Positions 35,517-44,580 of a stretch of 64,000 nucleotides of DNA are shown in pieces. Each line of letters opens with the position of its first letter. The stretch's first letter is position 1. The notes under the pieces are model-generated. The model did no database searches. It had not been told where the DNA came from and worked only from the letters and a program-made list of their open reading frames with translations. Position numbers and translations under genes: made by a program. The stretch covers positions 744,001 through 808,000 of the forward strand of contig NZ_JBHUJS010000003.1 of NCBI RefSeq assembly GCF_042683405.1. Reading direction: 5' to 3'. This DNA is from Telluria sp042683405 (lineage in GTDB: Bacteria > Pseudomonadota > Gammaproteobacteria > Burkholderiales > Burkholderiaceae_D).

Positions 35517-36887
35517 CTAGAGGTCCGCGAGGGTATCGTCCAGGCTCTTGCGGATCCGCTTCACCATCTCGTCGATATCATCCGTCGACATGACCAGCGG
35601 CGGCGCGACGATCATCCTGTCGCCGACCGCCCGCATGATGACGCCGTTGTTGAACATGTGCGCCCTGCACTTCATGCCCACGCCTTCGGACGGCGCGAAC
35701 AGCTCGTGGTCGTGCAATCGCTCGCCCTTGCGGCGCACCAGGTTCAGCCCCGCGACCATGCCGTAGCTGTTGGCATGGCCCACCAGCGGATGCTCCGCCA
35801 GTTTTGCGAATTGCTGCTTGAGGTAAGGACCGGTGGTCTCCGCCACGCGCTCCACCAGCTTTTCCTGCACGATGATGTGCAGGTTCTCCAGGGCGGCCGC
35901 GCACGCGACCGGGTGCCCGGAGTACGTGAAGCCGTGCGCGAATTCGCCGCCTTTCGCGACCAGCACATCGCCCACGCGGTCGCCTACCAGCACGCCGCCC
36001 ATCGGAACGTAGCCTGAGCTGACGCCCTTCGCGAATGTCATCAGGTCCGGACGGATGCCGAACGACGTCGACCCGAACATGGTCCCGAGCCGGCCGAAGC
36101 CGCAGATCACCTCGTCGGCAATCATCAGGATGTCGTACTTGTCGCAAATGCGCTGCACTTCCGGCCAGTAATTCGCGGGCGGAATGACCACGCCGCCGGC
36201 GCCCTGGATCGGCTCCGCGATGAAGGCGGCCACCTTGTCGGCGCCCAGCTCCACGATTTTTTCCTCCAGCGAGCGGGCCGCCATCAGCCCGAACTCTTCT
36301 TCCTCCATGCCCTTGCCGCATTCGAAGTAGTTCGGCTGCATCACGTGCACGATGCCGGGAATCGGCAGCCCGCCCTGCGCGTGCATGCCGGCCATGCCGC
36401 CCAGCGACGCTCCCGCAACGGTGCTGCCGTGGTAGGCGTTGTGGCGGCTGATGACGATGTGGCGCTCGCTGTATCCCATCAGGTCCCAGTAGCGCCGCAC
36501 GATGCGCAGGTTGGTGTCGTTGCCCTCCGAGCCGGACCCCGTGAAGAACACGCGCGAGAAGCCGGGAGGCGCCAGCTCCGTCAGCCGCGTGGCCAGCTGC
36601 ACCGCCGGCACATTGGTCGTGTTGAAGAAGCTGTTATAGAAGGGCAGCGTCATCATCTGCTTGTACACCGCGTCGGCGATGCTGGCGCGGCCGTAGCCCA
36701 CGTTCACGCACCACAGCCCCGACATGGCGTCCAGTATCTGGTTGCCTTCCGAGTCCCATACATAGATGCCCTCGCCGCGCACGATCACGCGCGCGCCGCG
36801 GCCGGACAGCTCCAGCGAATCGGTGAATGGGTGCAGGTAGTGCGCCGAGTCGAGCTTCTGGATCGCGCGGGTGTCGAAGTTTTCCAT
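35517..36887 (-). CDS. spuC: Class III aminotransferase, putrescine:pyruvate type
   Basis: 456 residues. PLP lysine Lys287 (LMTFAKGVSSG), Asp258 (IADEVICGFGR) and the GSGSEGNDTNLR cofactor loop. The full-length N-terminus MENFDTRAIQKLDSAHYLHPF resembles SpuC/polyamine aminotransferases. It begins 10 bases after the glutamylpolyamine synthetase stop, so it lies in the same operon. Likely moves the amino group of putrescine (or cadaverine) to pyruvate; omega-amino acid substrates remain possible. Confidence 0.92.
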   Translation of the reverse strand: MENFDTRAIQKLDSAHYLHPFTDSLELSGRGARVIVRGEGIYVWDSEGNQILDAMSGLWCVNVGYGRASIADAVYKQMMTLPFYNSFFNTTNVPAVQLATRLTELAPPGFSRVFFTGSGSEGNDTNLRIVRRYWDLMGYSERHIVISRHNAYHGSTVAGASLGGMAGMHAQGGLPIPGIVHVMQPNYFECGKGMEEEEFGLMAARSLEEKIVELGADKVAAFIAEPIQGAGGVVIPPANYWPEVQRICDKYDILMIADEVICGFGRLGTMFGSTSFGIRPDLMTFAKGVSSGYVPMGGVLVGDRVGDVLVAKGGEFAHGFTYSGHPVACAAALENLHIIVQEKLVERVAETTGPYLKQQFAKLAEHPLVGHANSYGMVAGLNLVRRKGERLHDHELFAPSEGVGMKCRAHMFNNGVIMRAVGDRMIVAPPLVMSTDDIDEMVKRIRKSLDDTLADL

Positions 36888-36897
36888 GGACGGCTCC

Positions 36898-38268
36898 TTA
36901 CACGTGCAGCAGCAGATGTTCGCGTTCCCAGGGACTGATGACGGTCATGAATTCCTGGTGCTCCAGCTCCTTGACCGCCGAGTACACGTCGATGAAACGC
37001 TCGCCCAGCATCTCGCGCAGCTTTTCCTCGCGGCGCAGCAGGTGCAGCGCTTCGGACAGCCCCTGCGGCAGCTCGACCTCCAGGTCATAGGCGCTGGTCT
37101 TCACCATCGGCAGCGGTTCGATCTGTTCCAGCATGCCGAGGTAGCCGCATGCCAGCGTGGTGGCCAGCGCAAGGTAGGGATTGGCGTCCGCGCCGATGAT
37201 CCGGTTCTCGACGCGGCGGTCGGATGCGCCCGACACCGGCACGCGGAAACCGACCGTGCGGTTGTCCTCGCCCCACTGGATGTTGATCGGCGCGGCGGTG
37301 TGGCGCACGATGCGGCGGTAGGAATTCACGTAGGGCGCGACGATCGCCATCGCCGACGGCATATAGCGCTGCAGGCCGCCGATGTAATAGCGGAACAGGT
37401 CGGACGCAGTGCCGTCCGGATTGGAGAAGATGTTCTCGCCGGTGCGGCCGTCCACCACGCTCTGGTGCACGTGCATCGCCGACCCCGGCTCGCCGGCCAT
37501 CGGCTTGGCCATGAAGGTGGCGTACATGTCGTGCTTGAGCGCGGCCTCGCGCAGCGTGCGCTTGAAGTAGAACACCTTGTCGGCCAGGCCGAGCGGCTCC
37601 CCGTGCAGGAAATTGATCTCCATCTGGCCGGCGCCGATCTCGTGGATCAGGGTGTCGACGTCGAGGTTCATCAGTTCGCAGTAGTCGTAGATGTCCTCGA
37701 ACAGCGGATCGAATTCGTTGACCGCGTCGATGCTGTACACCTGGCGGCTGGTCTCGGCGCGGCCGCTGCGGCCGGCCGGCGCGCGCAGCGGCAGGTCCGG
37801 GTCGGTGTTGCGGGCGGTGAGGTAGAACTCCAGCTCCGGCGCAACGCGCGGCTCCCATCCCTTGTCGCGGTACATCTTGAGCACGCGCCGCAGCACCGAG
37901 CGCGGGGCGAAGTCGACCAGTTCGCCGTTGGCGAAGTAGCAGTCGTTGATCACCTGCCCGGTCGGGTCGGCGGCCCACGGCACCATCGTGATCGTGGTCG
38001 GGTCGGCCTTCAGGATCATGTCGCGGTCGGTGGTGGAGATCGCGTGGTCGTAACGCTCGTTGTCCACCGGCGAATTGCCGGTCACGGTCATGCCGAGGAT
38101 GATCTCGGGGATGCGCATGCCGCGGTCCTCGGTGAACTTAGTGCGCGGCAGGATCTTGCCGCGCGCGACCCCGGTCAGGTCGGGGATCAGGCACTCGATT
38201 TCAGTGACCCGCTTCTCATTGAGCCACAGGTCCATGTCGGTGTAGGTGAAATTCTCGCGGATAGCCAT
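36898..38268 (-). CDS. puuA: Gamma-glutamylpolyamine synthetase (glutamine synthetase family)
   Basis: 456 residues. Glutamine-synthetase fold: YSIDAVNEFDP, HEIGAGQMEINF, AMHVHQSV, NPYLALATTLA. The short N-terminus and operon place it in the PuuA/SpuI group, which ligates glutamate to putrescine with ATP, rather than GlnA (no adenylylation-site Tyr-rich C-terminal region as in GlnA). Lies between puuD and spuC on the same strand. Confidence 0.93.
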   Translation of the reverse strand: MAIRENFTYTDMDLWLNEKRVTEIECLIPDLTGVARGKILPRTKFTEDRGMRIPEIILGMTVTGNSPVDNERYDHAISTTDRDMILKADPTTITMVPWAADPTGQVINDCYFANGELVDFAPRSVLRRVLKMYRDKGWEPRVAPELEFYLTARNTDPDLPLRAPAGRSGRAETSRQVYSIDAVNEFDPLFEDIYDYCELMNLDVDTLIHEIGAGQMEINFLHGEPLGLADKVFYFKRTLREAALKHDMYATFMAKPMAGEPGSAMHVHQSVVDGRTGENIFSNPDGTASDLFRYYIGGLQRYMPSAMAIVAPYVNSYRRIVRHTAAPINIQWGEDNRTVGFRVPVSGASDRRVENRIIGADANPYLALATTLACGYLGMLEQIEPLPMVKTSAYDLEVELPQGLSEALHLLRREEKLREMLGERFIDVYSAVKELEHQEFMTVISPWEREHLLLHV

Positions 38269-38344
38269 GTTGTTCTCTCAGGGGTCTGCATTCGCGCCGG
38301 GTGCACTCGCCGGCGCACGGTGGGTTGTCGATCAGGCCGCGGAG

Positions 38345-39109
38345 CTAGGGTTCGCGCAGTGGGAGCATGCTCCTGTACTGGCGGCAGGCGTCGCCGAAGG
38401 CATTGAACAGCTTGCGCGAATCCTCGTTCTCCTGCGCCCGCCATTCGGGGTGCCACTGCACGCCCAGCACGAAGCCGGGCGCGGACGGGCAGGAAAACGC
38501 TTCGACCAGGCCATCCTGTGCAAACGCTTCGGCGGCCAGCGATGGCGCCAGCTGCGCGATTCCCTGGCCGTGCAGCGAGTTCACGGTGATCCGGCCCGCC
38601 TGCATGATGTCGGCCAGCTTGCCTCCGGCAGCCAGCTCGAGGGCGTGCGCGGGACCGTATTGCTCGTCCAGCGGCGCGGCCGGGTCCTCGCGGTGGTCCA
38701 TCATTCCCGGCACTTCCTGCACGGCCTGGTGCAGCGTGCCGCCCAGCGCCACGTTCACTTCCTGGAAGCCGCGGCACACCGCCAGCAGCGGGATGCCGCG
38801 CTCGATCGCGGCCTTGATCAAGGGTAGCGTGGTCGCGTCCCGCGCCGGATCGCGCGGCAGCGCAGGGTTGTGCACATCCTGTCCGTAGTGGGAGGGATCG
38901 ACGTTCGAAGGGGAACCGGTGAGCATCACGCCGTGCGCGACGCCCAGTACGGAATCGAGGTCGGTCGCGCTGCCCAGCGCCGGCAGGATCAAGGGCGAGC
39001 AGCGCGCGCCCTGCGCCACCGCATCCACGTATTTGAACTGGACGGTGTGGTAGGGATGGTTCCCCAGCTTGGCGGAACACGCGGTAACAAGGACGATCGG
39101 TTGGCGCAT
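38345..39109 (-). CDS. puuD: Gamma-glutamyl-gamma-aminobutyrate hydrolase, PuuD-type
   Basis: 254 residues from ATG 39109 (MRQPIVLVTACSAKLGNHP); a TTG 21 bases upstream is less likely. Class I amidotransferase-like fold with nucleophile Cys112 (LLAVCRGFQE), His220 and Glu222 (GVQWHPEW). Releases GABA from gamma-glutamyl-GABA, the end of the Puu pathway. First gene of puuD-puuA-spuC; a 76-base gap to puuA holds no strong signal. Confidence 0.92.
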   Translation of the reverse strand: MRQPIVLVTACSAKLGNHPYHTVQFKYVDAVAQGARCSPLILPALGSATDLDSVLGVAHGVMLTGSPSNVDPSHYGQDVHNPALPRDPARDATTLPLIKAAIERGIPLLAVCRGFQEVNVALGGTLHQAVQEVPGMMDHREDPAAPLDEQYGPAHALELAAGGKLADIMQAGRITVNSLHGQGIAQLAPSLAAEAFAQDGLVEAFSCPSAPGFVLGVQWHPEWRAQENEDSRKLFNAFGDACRQYRSMLPLREP

Positions 39110-39136
39110 GATGTCTTCATCATATGCCAACTTGCA

Positions 39137-40768
39137 TTATTTTGAGCGCAACGTTGCGGATAAGTACGCTAACGCGGCGTCAAGGACGGTGTCCTTGCTC
39201 TTTCTCAAGTCGGCGACCGTGGGCCGAACGAGAATGGAAGGTTGGATTCCGACGCCCACGAACGGTCGGCCGTCCGGGTAGGTGTCCTGCTTGGTGCACA
39301 CGCGCGCCTGGCCGCCACCCGGCAGGCGGAAGAACAGCGGCTGGCCGGTGCTGCCGCCGGTCGGCTCGCCGATGATCGCGCCGCGTTTCATGTTATCGAA
39401 GGCCAGCGCGAAGTCCTCTGCGGCCGAGTAGGTCGCGCTGCTGGTGAGCACTGCCACCGGCCCCTTGAACAGGCGCTCGCCGTCCGCCTTCCACTGTCCT
39501 GCGCCTTCCGCGAACATCCGCGCCGGCCGGCCCCATGCGCGGAACGCCGGATGGTATTCGCGTGTCGACCATTTCGTGGTGGTGAAGGGCTTGTCGGTCA
39601 GGGTGCCGAGCACGCGGTAGCCCACGTCCGAGTTTCCGCCGCCGTTCGCTCGCACATCGATCACCAGGGCGCGCGCCTTCCGGATCTGCGGCCACGCCGC
39701 CATGAAGCCGTCCGCCGCCTGCTGGTCGCCAAAGCCGTTCAGCGCCACGTAGGCCACGCCGCCCGGCAGCATCTTCATCACGAACGGCTCGGTCCGGGGC
39801 GCGCTCTTGCGCCATTGCGACAGCGGCACGCGGGCGATGTCCGCGGTGAACCGCTTGCCGCTCTTGCCCACGAAAGTGACCTTCACCGTCTTTTCGGCGT
39901 CGCCCGACAGGAAGCTGTACGCGTGCGTGCGCCGCTCCAGGTCCTGCGGCGTGGACGCGCTCTGGTAAGGCGCGAGATCGCGCGCGATATACGCGGCCAC
40001 AGGCATGCCATCCACCTCCGTCACCTCGAGGCCCGGCACGATCCCGCGCGCCTCCAGTTCGGGCGAAAACACCGATTCGACGAATACGCGGCCTTCGACC
40101 GGCATGGTACGCATCAGCGGGCGCGCCCAGACCTTGTCCCACAGCTGCTCGGGGGGATAGACGTTGGTATGGCCGTCCTGCAGCCTGGCGATCAGCTCCG
40201 TCAGCACACGGTAGTACTCCGCGGTCGAGCGCGTCGCCCGCACCTTGGGAATGTAATCGAGATAGAGCTTGTCCCAGTCGAGCTTCTTGAGCGTCGCGGT
40301 GTACACGAAGTTGTACTTCACCTCGGACCACACTTTGGACAGGCCGGCGATCTTTTCGTCTTCGGTAAGGCTTTCCGTGTACCCGGATGCCAGGGCCGGG
40401 GAGTTGTACAAGCGCGCCTCCAGCACCTGTTTCTGCCTCATCGCGTCGATCAGTCCGGGCCAGCGAGGGTCGCCCTTCAAGCTGTCGAAGTCGGTGTCGG
40501 CGGCGGTGTGTTCCGCCTCCACCCAGCCCTCTTCGATTGCGCGGGTGAGGGTGGAGATGGCGTTGTCGCGTTCACCGGCCAGCGCGAACGAACACGCAGC
40601 GTTGTACAGCAGCGCGGCATTCGGCGCCTTGTCGAACTCCTGCAGGTACAGCGATGCTGCCTGCCTGAAGTGCTTATCCTGATATGCCTTCGCGGCCTCC
40701 ATTTCGGACGCATGCGACAGGGAAGCACACAGCGCAATCGCTGCGCAGGCAAGGATGTGGCGGACCAT
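39137..40768 (-). CDS. Exported S41-family peptidase with N-terminal TPR-like region
   Basis: 543 residues. Signal peptide MVRHILACAAIALCASLSHA. TPR-like helices at about 25-100 (AKAYQDKHFRQAASLYLQEF), a PDZ-like middle, and an S41 domain with VIDVRANGGGNSDVG and the TSSATYSAAEDFA nucleophile region. Probably periplasmic, trimming or degrading proteins or peptides. It ends 27 bases before puuD on the same strand, so readthrough into the polyamine operon is possible. Confidence 0.9.
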   Translation of the reverse strand: MVRHILACAAIALCASLSHASEMEAAKAYQDKHFRQAASLYLQEFDKAPNAALLYNAACSFALAGERDNAISTLTRAIEEGWVEAEHTAADTDFDSLKGDPRWPGLIDAMRQKQVLEARLYNSPALASGYTESLTEDEKIAGLSKVWSEVKYNFVYTATLKKLDWDKLYLDYIPKVRATRSTAEYYRVLTELIARLQDGHTNVYPPEQLWDKVWARPLMRTMPVEGRVFVESVFSPELEARGIVPGLEVTEVDGMPVAAYIARDLAPYQSASTPQDLERRTHAYSFLSGDAEKTVKVTFVGKSGKRFTADIARVPLSQWRKSAPRTEPFVMKMLPGGVAYVALNGFGDQQAADGFMAAWPQIRKARALVIDVRANGGGNSDVGYRVLGTLTDKPFTTTKWSTREYHPAFRAWGRPARMFAEGAGQWKADGERLFKGPVAVLTSSATYSAAEDFALAFDNMKRGAIIGEPTGGSTGQPLFFRLPGGGQARVCTKQDTYPDGRPFVGVGIQPSILVRPTVADLRKSKDTVLDAALAYLSATLRSK

Positions 40769-40879
40769 AAGTAACCCCGTGTTTTGGACCGGCGGATTCT
40801 ACCTCGCCACCGGCGCGGCGTGAACAAAAAAGCTACCATATGGGTCACTGCCTTCGTGGCCGCCTTTCCGGAGAACCGC

Positions 40880-42334
40880 ATGATCAAGCTGCACGACCCT
40901 ACCCTGCTGCGCCAGCAGTGCTACATCGACGGCACATGGCTCGACGCCGACGGCGGCGCCACCATCGCCGTGCACAACCCGGCCAACGGGGAGCTGCTGG
41001 GCAGCGTGCCGCGCATGGGCGCCGCCGAAACCAGGCGGGCGATCGAGGCCGCCAGCGCCGCCTGGCCCGCGTGGCGCAAGAAAACGGGCAAGGAGCGCGC
41101 CGCAGTCCTGCGCCGCTGGCACGACCTCATGATGGAGAACCAGGAAGACCTGGCAGCGCTGATGACGCTGGAACAGGGCAAGCCGCTGGCCGAATCGAAG
41201 GGCGAGATCGCCTACGCGGCCAGCTTCCTGGAGTGGTTCGGCGAAGAGGCCAAGCGCATCAGCGGCGACACGCTGGCGTCTCCGTGGCCGGACCGCCGCA
41301 TGGTCGTCACCCGCGAGCCGGTGGGCGTGTGCGCCGCGATCACGCCATGGAACTTCCCTGCCGCGATGATCACGCGGAAGGTCGGCCCTGCGCTCGCGGC
41401 GGGCTGTCCGATCGTCGTCAAGCCGGCGGAGTTGACGCCCTTCTCCGCGCTGGCGCTGGCGGTGCTGGCCGAACGCGCGGGCGTGCCGAAAGGCGTGTTC
41501 AGCGTGCTCACCGGAGACTCCAAAGCCATTGGCGGCGAAATGTGCAGCAATCCGGTGGTGCGCAAGCTGTCGTTCACCGGCTCCACCGAAGTCGGACGGA
41601 TCCTGATGCAGCAGTGCGCGCCGACGATCAAGAAGCTGTCGCTGGAACTGGGCGGGAACGCGCCGTTCATCGTGTTCGACGACGCCGACCTGGATGCGGC
41701 GGTGGAAGGCGCCATCGCCTCCAAATACCGCAATACGGGACAGACCTGCGTGTGCGCGAACCGGCTCTACGTGCAGGACGGCGTGTACGAACAGTTTGCG
41801 GAAAAGCTGGCCCAGGCCGTCGGCCGCCTGAAGGTCGGCAGCGGCATGGACGAAGGCGTGACGCAGGGTCCCCTGATCGAAGAGAAGGCCGTTGCCAAGG
41901 TCGAGCAGCACATCGCGGACGCGCTGTCCAAGGGCGCGCGCCTGCTGGCGGGCGGCCAGCGCCACGCGCTGGGCCAGACCTTCTTCCAGCCGACCGTGCT
42001 GGCCGACGTCGACGCGAGCATGATGGTCGCCCGCGAAGAAACCTTCGGCCCACTGGCGCCGCTGTTCCGCTTCAAGACGGAGGAAGAAGTCGTCGCCATG
42101 GCGAACGACACCGAATTCGGCCTGGCGGCATACTTCTATGCCCGCGACATCGGGCGCGTCTGGCGCGTGGCCGATGCGCTCGAGTCGGGGATGGTGGGCG
42201 TGAATACCGGCCTGATTTCGACCGAGGTGGCGCCGTTCGGCGGCGTGAAGCAATCCGGTCTGGGCCGCGAAGGTTCAAAGTACGGAATGGATGACTACCT
42301 CGTCATCAAGTACGTCTGCATGGGAGGACTGTAG
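40880..42334 (+). CDS. gabD: NAD(P)-dependent succinate-semialdehyde dehydrogenase
   Basis: 484 residues from ATG 40880 with GGAG 7 bases upstream. Catalytic Cys290 with a second Cys292 (GQTCVCAN), Glu256 (LELGGNAP), Asn158 and Lys181. The length and the CVCAN pair are typical of GabD. Oxidises succinate semialdehyde to succinate, finishing the putrescine-GABA route into the TCA cycle. GabT is not present here; spuC or a distant gene must supply that step. Converges on the MazG-like gene, 13 bases apart. Confidence 0.94.
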   Translation: MIKLHDPTLLRQQCYIDGTWLDADGGATIAVHNPANGELLGSVPRMGAAETRRAIEAASAAWPAWRKKTGKERAAVLRRWHDLMMENQEDLAALMTLEQGKPLAESKGEIAYAASFLEWFGEEAKRISGDTLASPWPDRRMVVTREPVGVCAAITPWNFPAAMITRKVGPALAAGCPIVVKPAELTPFSALALAVLAERAGVPKGVFSVLTGDSKAIGGEMCSNPVVRKLSFTGSTEVGRILMQQCAPTIKKLSLELGGNAPFIVFDDADLDAAVEGAIASKYRNTGQTCVCANRLYVQDGVYEQFAEKLAQAVGRLKVGSGMDEGVTQGPLIEEKAVAKVEQHIADALSKGARLLAGGQRHALGQTFFQPTVLADVDASMMVAREETFGPLAPLFRFKTEEEVVAMANDTEFGLAAYFYARDIGRVWRVADALESGMVGVNTGLISTEVAPFGGVKQSGLGREGSKYGMDDYLVIKYVCMGGL

Positions 42335-42347
42335 CCGGGACGGCCCG

Positions 42348-42704
42348 TCAGTATTCGTTGTACTTGCGGGAGCTGCCGCGCACTTTGTCGGCGGGGTACT
42401 TTTCGCGGTTGAGGACCATCTTCTCCTGCAGGGCCGCGTCGAGGTCGACGCCAAGGCGGTCGGCAATGCGGATCAGGTAGAAGAAGACGTCGGCAAGCTC
42501 GTGGCGCACTTGCCGGAGCTTGTCGTCGCCCAGTTCTGCGCCCTCTCCCGTTTGCAGCCACTGGAAGTGTTCCAGCAGCTCGGCCGCCTCCACCGACAGC
42601 GCGGCGGAGAGGTTTTTCGGGGTATGGAATTGCTCCCAGTCGCGCTCGGCGACGAAGGCGCGGACCAGTTCACGCAAACGGACCAGGTCCGCGCCGGTAT
42701 CCAT
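42348..42704 (-). CDS. MazG-like nucleotide pyrophosphohydrolase
   Basis: 118 residues from ATG 42704, whose first base is shared with the carbonic anhydrase stop (TGATG). All-alpha NTP-PPase with the metal-binding EAAELLEHFQW and DVFFYLIRIADRLGVD. Small MazG relatives (dCTPase/RS21-C6 type) hydrolyse abnormal or excess dNTPs. Ends in KYRGSS-like tail typical of the group (KVRGSSRKYNEY). Translationally coupled to can. Confidence 0.92.
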   Translation of the reverse strand: MDTGADLVRLRELVRAFVAERDWEQFHTPKNLSAALSVEAAELLEHFQWLQTGEGAELGDDKLRQVRHELADVFFYLIRIADRLGVDLDAALQEKMVLNREKYPADKVRGSSRKYNEY

Positions 42705-43357
42705 CAACAGCCGTAGCCGCTCAGGCGCTCCTGGGTCTTCACCGCCAGGTCGGAGGCGGCGCTCACGGTCATGCCGAGGTCGCGCAGGATGCCGTCCTGC
42801 AGGCCGTACACCCAGCCGTGCACCGACAGCTGCTGTCCGCGATCCCATGCGTCCTGCACCACCGTGGTTTGCACGGTGTTGACCACCTGCTCCATCACGT
42901 TCAATTCGACCAGCCGGTCGGCCCGTTCGCGTTCCGATTTGAGCGCGTCGCCCAGGTAGCAGTCGTGCTTCTGCGCGACGTCCTGCACATGGCGCAGCCA
43001 GTTGTCGGCCAGGCCGATACGGCGGTTGGTCAGCGCCGCATGCACGCCGCCGCAGCCGTAGTGCCCGACGATGACGATGTGCTTCACCTTCAGCACGTCC
43101 ACCGCGAACTGGAGCACCGACAGGCAGTTCAGGTCCGAGTGCACCACCACGTTGGCGATGTTCCTGTGGACGAACAGCTCGCCCGGCGCCATCCCCACCA
43201 GCTCATTGGCGGGCACGCGACTGTCGGAGCAGCCGATCCACAACCACTCAGGCGACTGCTGGGCGGAGAGGTTCTTGAAAAAATCAGGATCGAGGTCAAG
43301 CTGCTGCTTCGCCCATTCCTCATTGCGCTTGAGGAGTTCGCTGGTGGTCAAGCTCAT
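42704..43357 (-). CDS. can: Beta-class carbonic anhydrase
   Basis: 217 residues. Zinc ligands Cys43, His99, Cys102 with the Asp45-Arg47 dyad (CSDSR; GHYGCGG). Hydrates CO2 to bicarbonate in the cytosol. The start overlaps the dnaJ stop by 4 bases (ATGA) and the stop overlaps the MazG-like start, so it lies at the tail of the chaperone operon, an odd but tight placement. Confidence 0.96.
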   Translation of the reverse strand: MSLTTSELLKRNEEWAKQQLDLDPDFFKNLSAQQSPEWLWIGCSDSRVPANELVGMAPGELFVHRNIANVVVHSDLNCLSVLQFAVDVLKVKHIVIVGHYGCGGVHAALTNRRIGLADNWLRHVQDVAQKHDCYLGDALKSERERADRLVELNVMEQVVNTVQTTVVQDAWDRGQQLSVHGWVYGLQDGILRDLGMTVSAASDLAVKTQERLSGYGC

Positions 43358-44472
43358 TCGAAGAAGTCCTTTACTTTGTCTTTCCAGGTTTTGCTCTGCG
43401 GGCTGTGCCTGGAGCCGCCTTCGATGGTCAGGCGCTCGAACTCGCGCAGCAGGTCCTTCTGCTTGTCGTTCAGCTTGACCGGGGTCTCCACCTGCACGTG
43501 GCAGAACAGGTCGCCCGAGAAGCCGGAACGCACGCCCTTGATGCCCTTGCCCTTGAGGCGGAAGGTCTTGCCGCTCTGGGTGCCTTCAGGGATGGTGAAT
43601 GCGACCTTGCCGGTCAGCGTCGGCACTTCGATTTCGCCGCCCAGGGTAGCCTTTACGAACGAAATCGGCATCTCGCAATGCAGGTCGTCGCCTTCGCGCT
43701 GGAACACCGGGTGCGGCTTGATGTGGATCTCCACGTACAGGTCGCCCGGAGGGCCGCCGTTGGTGCCCGGTTCGCCGTTGCCGGTCGAGCGGATGCGCAT
43801 GCCGTTGTCGATACCGGCAGGGATCTTCACTTCCAGGGTCTTGTTGCGCTTGATCCGGCCCGCGCCGCCGCAGGCGCCGCATGGCTCGGGGATGATCTTG
43901 CCGCTGCCGTGGCACTTCGGGCAGGTCTGCTGCACGCTGAAGAAGCCCTGCTGCATGCGCACCTGGCCATGGCCGGCGCAGGTGGTGCAGGTGACCGGCT
44001 GGGTGCCGGGCTTCGCGCCGGAACCGTGGCAGGTGTCGCACTTGTCCCACGACGGGACGCGGATGGTGGTGTCGAATCCGTGCGCGGCCTGCTCGAGGGT
44101 GATCTCGAGGTTGTAGCGCAGGTCGGCGCCGCGGTATACCTGCGGGCCCGCGCTGCGGCGGCCGCCGCCGAAGATGTCGCCGAAAATGTCGCCGAACGCG
44201 TCCGAGAAGCCGCCGCCGCCGAAGCCGCCACCGCCGCCCATGTTCGGATCGACGCCCGCGTGGCCGTAACGGTCGTAGGCCTCGCGCTTGTCGGGCGTAG
44301 TCAGCATTTCGTACGCCTCTTTGACTTCCTTGAACTTGTCCTCGGCGTCCTTGCTGTCCGGATTGCGGTCCGGATGGTACTTCATCGCCAACTTGCGGTA
44401 GGCTTTTTTGATCTCGTCCTCTGAGGCGTTCTTTGCGACGCCGAGAACTTCGTAGTAATCACGCTTTGCCAT
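43354..44472 (-). CDS. dnaJ: Chaperone DnaJ
   Basis: 372 residues. J-domain with HPD at 33-35, a Gly/Phe-rich linker (GGGGGFGGGGFSDAFGDIFG), four CxxCxGxG zinc repeats (CDTCHGSG, CTTCAGHG, CPKCHGSG, CGACGGAG) and two C-terminal substrate domains. Co-chaperone of DnaK. Separated from dnaK by a terminator, so some transcription reads through; followed by can with a 4-base overlap. Confidence 0.98.
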   Translation of the reverse strand: MAKRDYYEVLGVAKNASEDEIKKAYRKLAMKYHPDRNPDSKDAEDKFKEVKEAYEMLTTPDKREAYDRYGHAGVDPNMGGGGGFGGGGFSDAFGDIFGDIFGGGRRSAGPQVYRGADLRYNLEITLEQAAHGFDTTIRVPSWDKCDTCHGSGAKPGTQPVTCTTCAGHGQVRMQQGFFSVQQTCPKCHGSGKIIPEPCGACGGAGRIKRNKTLEVKIPAGIDNGMRIRSTGNGEPGTNGGPPGDLYVEIHIKPHPVFQREGDDLHCEMPISFVKATLGGEIEVPTLTGKVAFTIPEGTQSGKTFRLKGKGIKGVRSGFSGDLFCHVQVETPVKLNDKQKDLLREFERLTIEGGSRHSPQSKTWKDKVKDFFE

Positions 44473-44503
44473 TTGTCGGCACCTTGCTTCTGACTTTTAT
44501 TGC

Positions 44504-44544
44504 AAAAAACCGAGCCGCGAACCTGGGGGGTTGCATCGGCTCGG
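44504..44544 (-). terminator. Rho-independent terminator between dnaK and dnaJ
   Basis: An 8-bp perfect stem CCGAGCCG / CGGCTCGG around a 19-base loop, followed on the minus strand by T6. It lies between the dnaK stop and the dnaJ start; a REP-like hairpin lies just before it. Confidence 0.8.
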
Positions 44545-44549
44545 CGTTT

Positions 44550-44579
44550 CGTCATCCCAGCCTGGGCCGGGACGACGGT
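44550..44579. repeat. REP-like hairpin after dnaK
   Basis: CGTCATCCCAGCC ... GGGACGACG hairpin, same family as 3753. Immediately follows the dnaK stop codon on the minus strand. Confidence 0.7.
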
Positions 44580-44580
44580 C

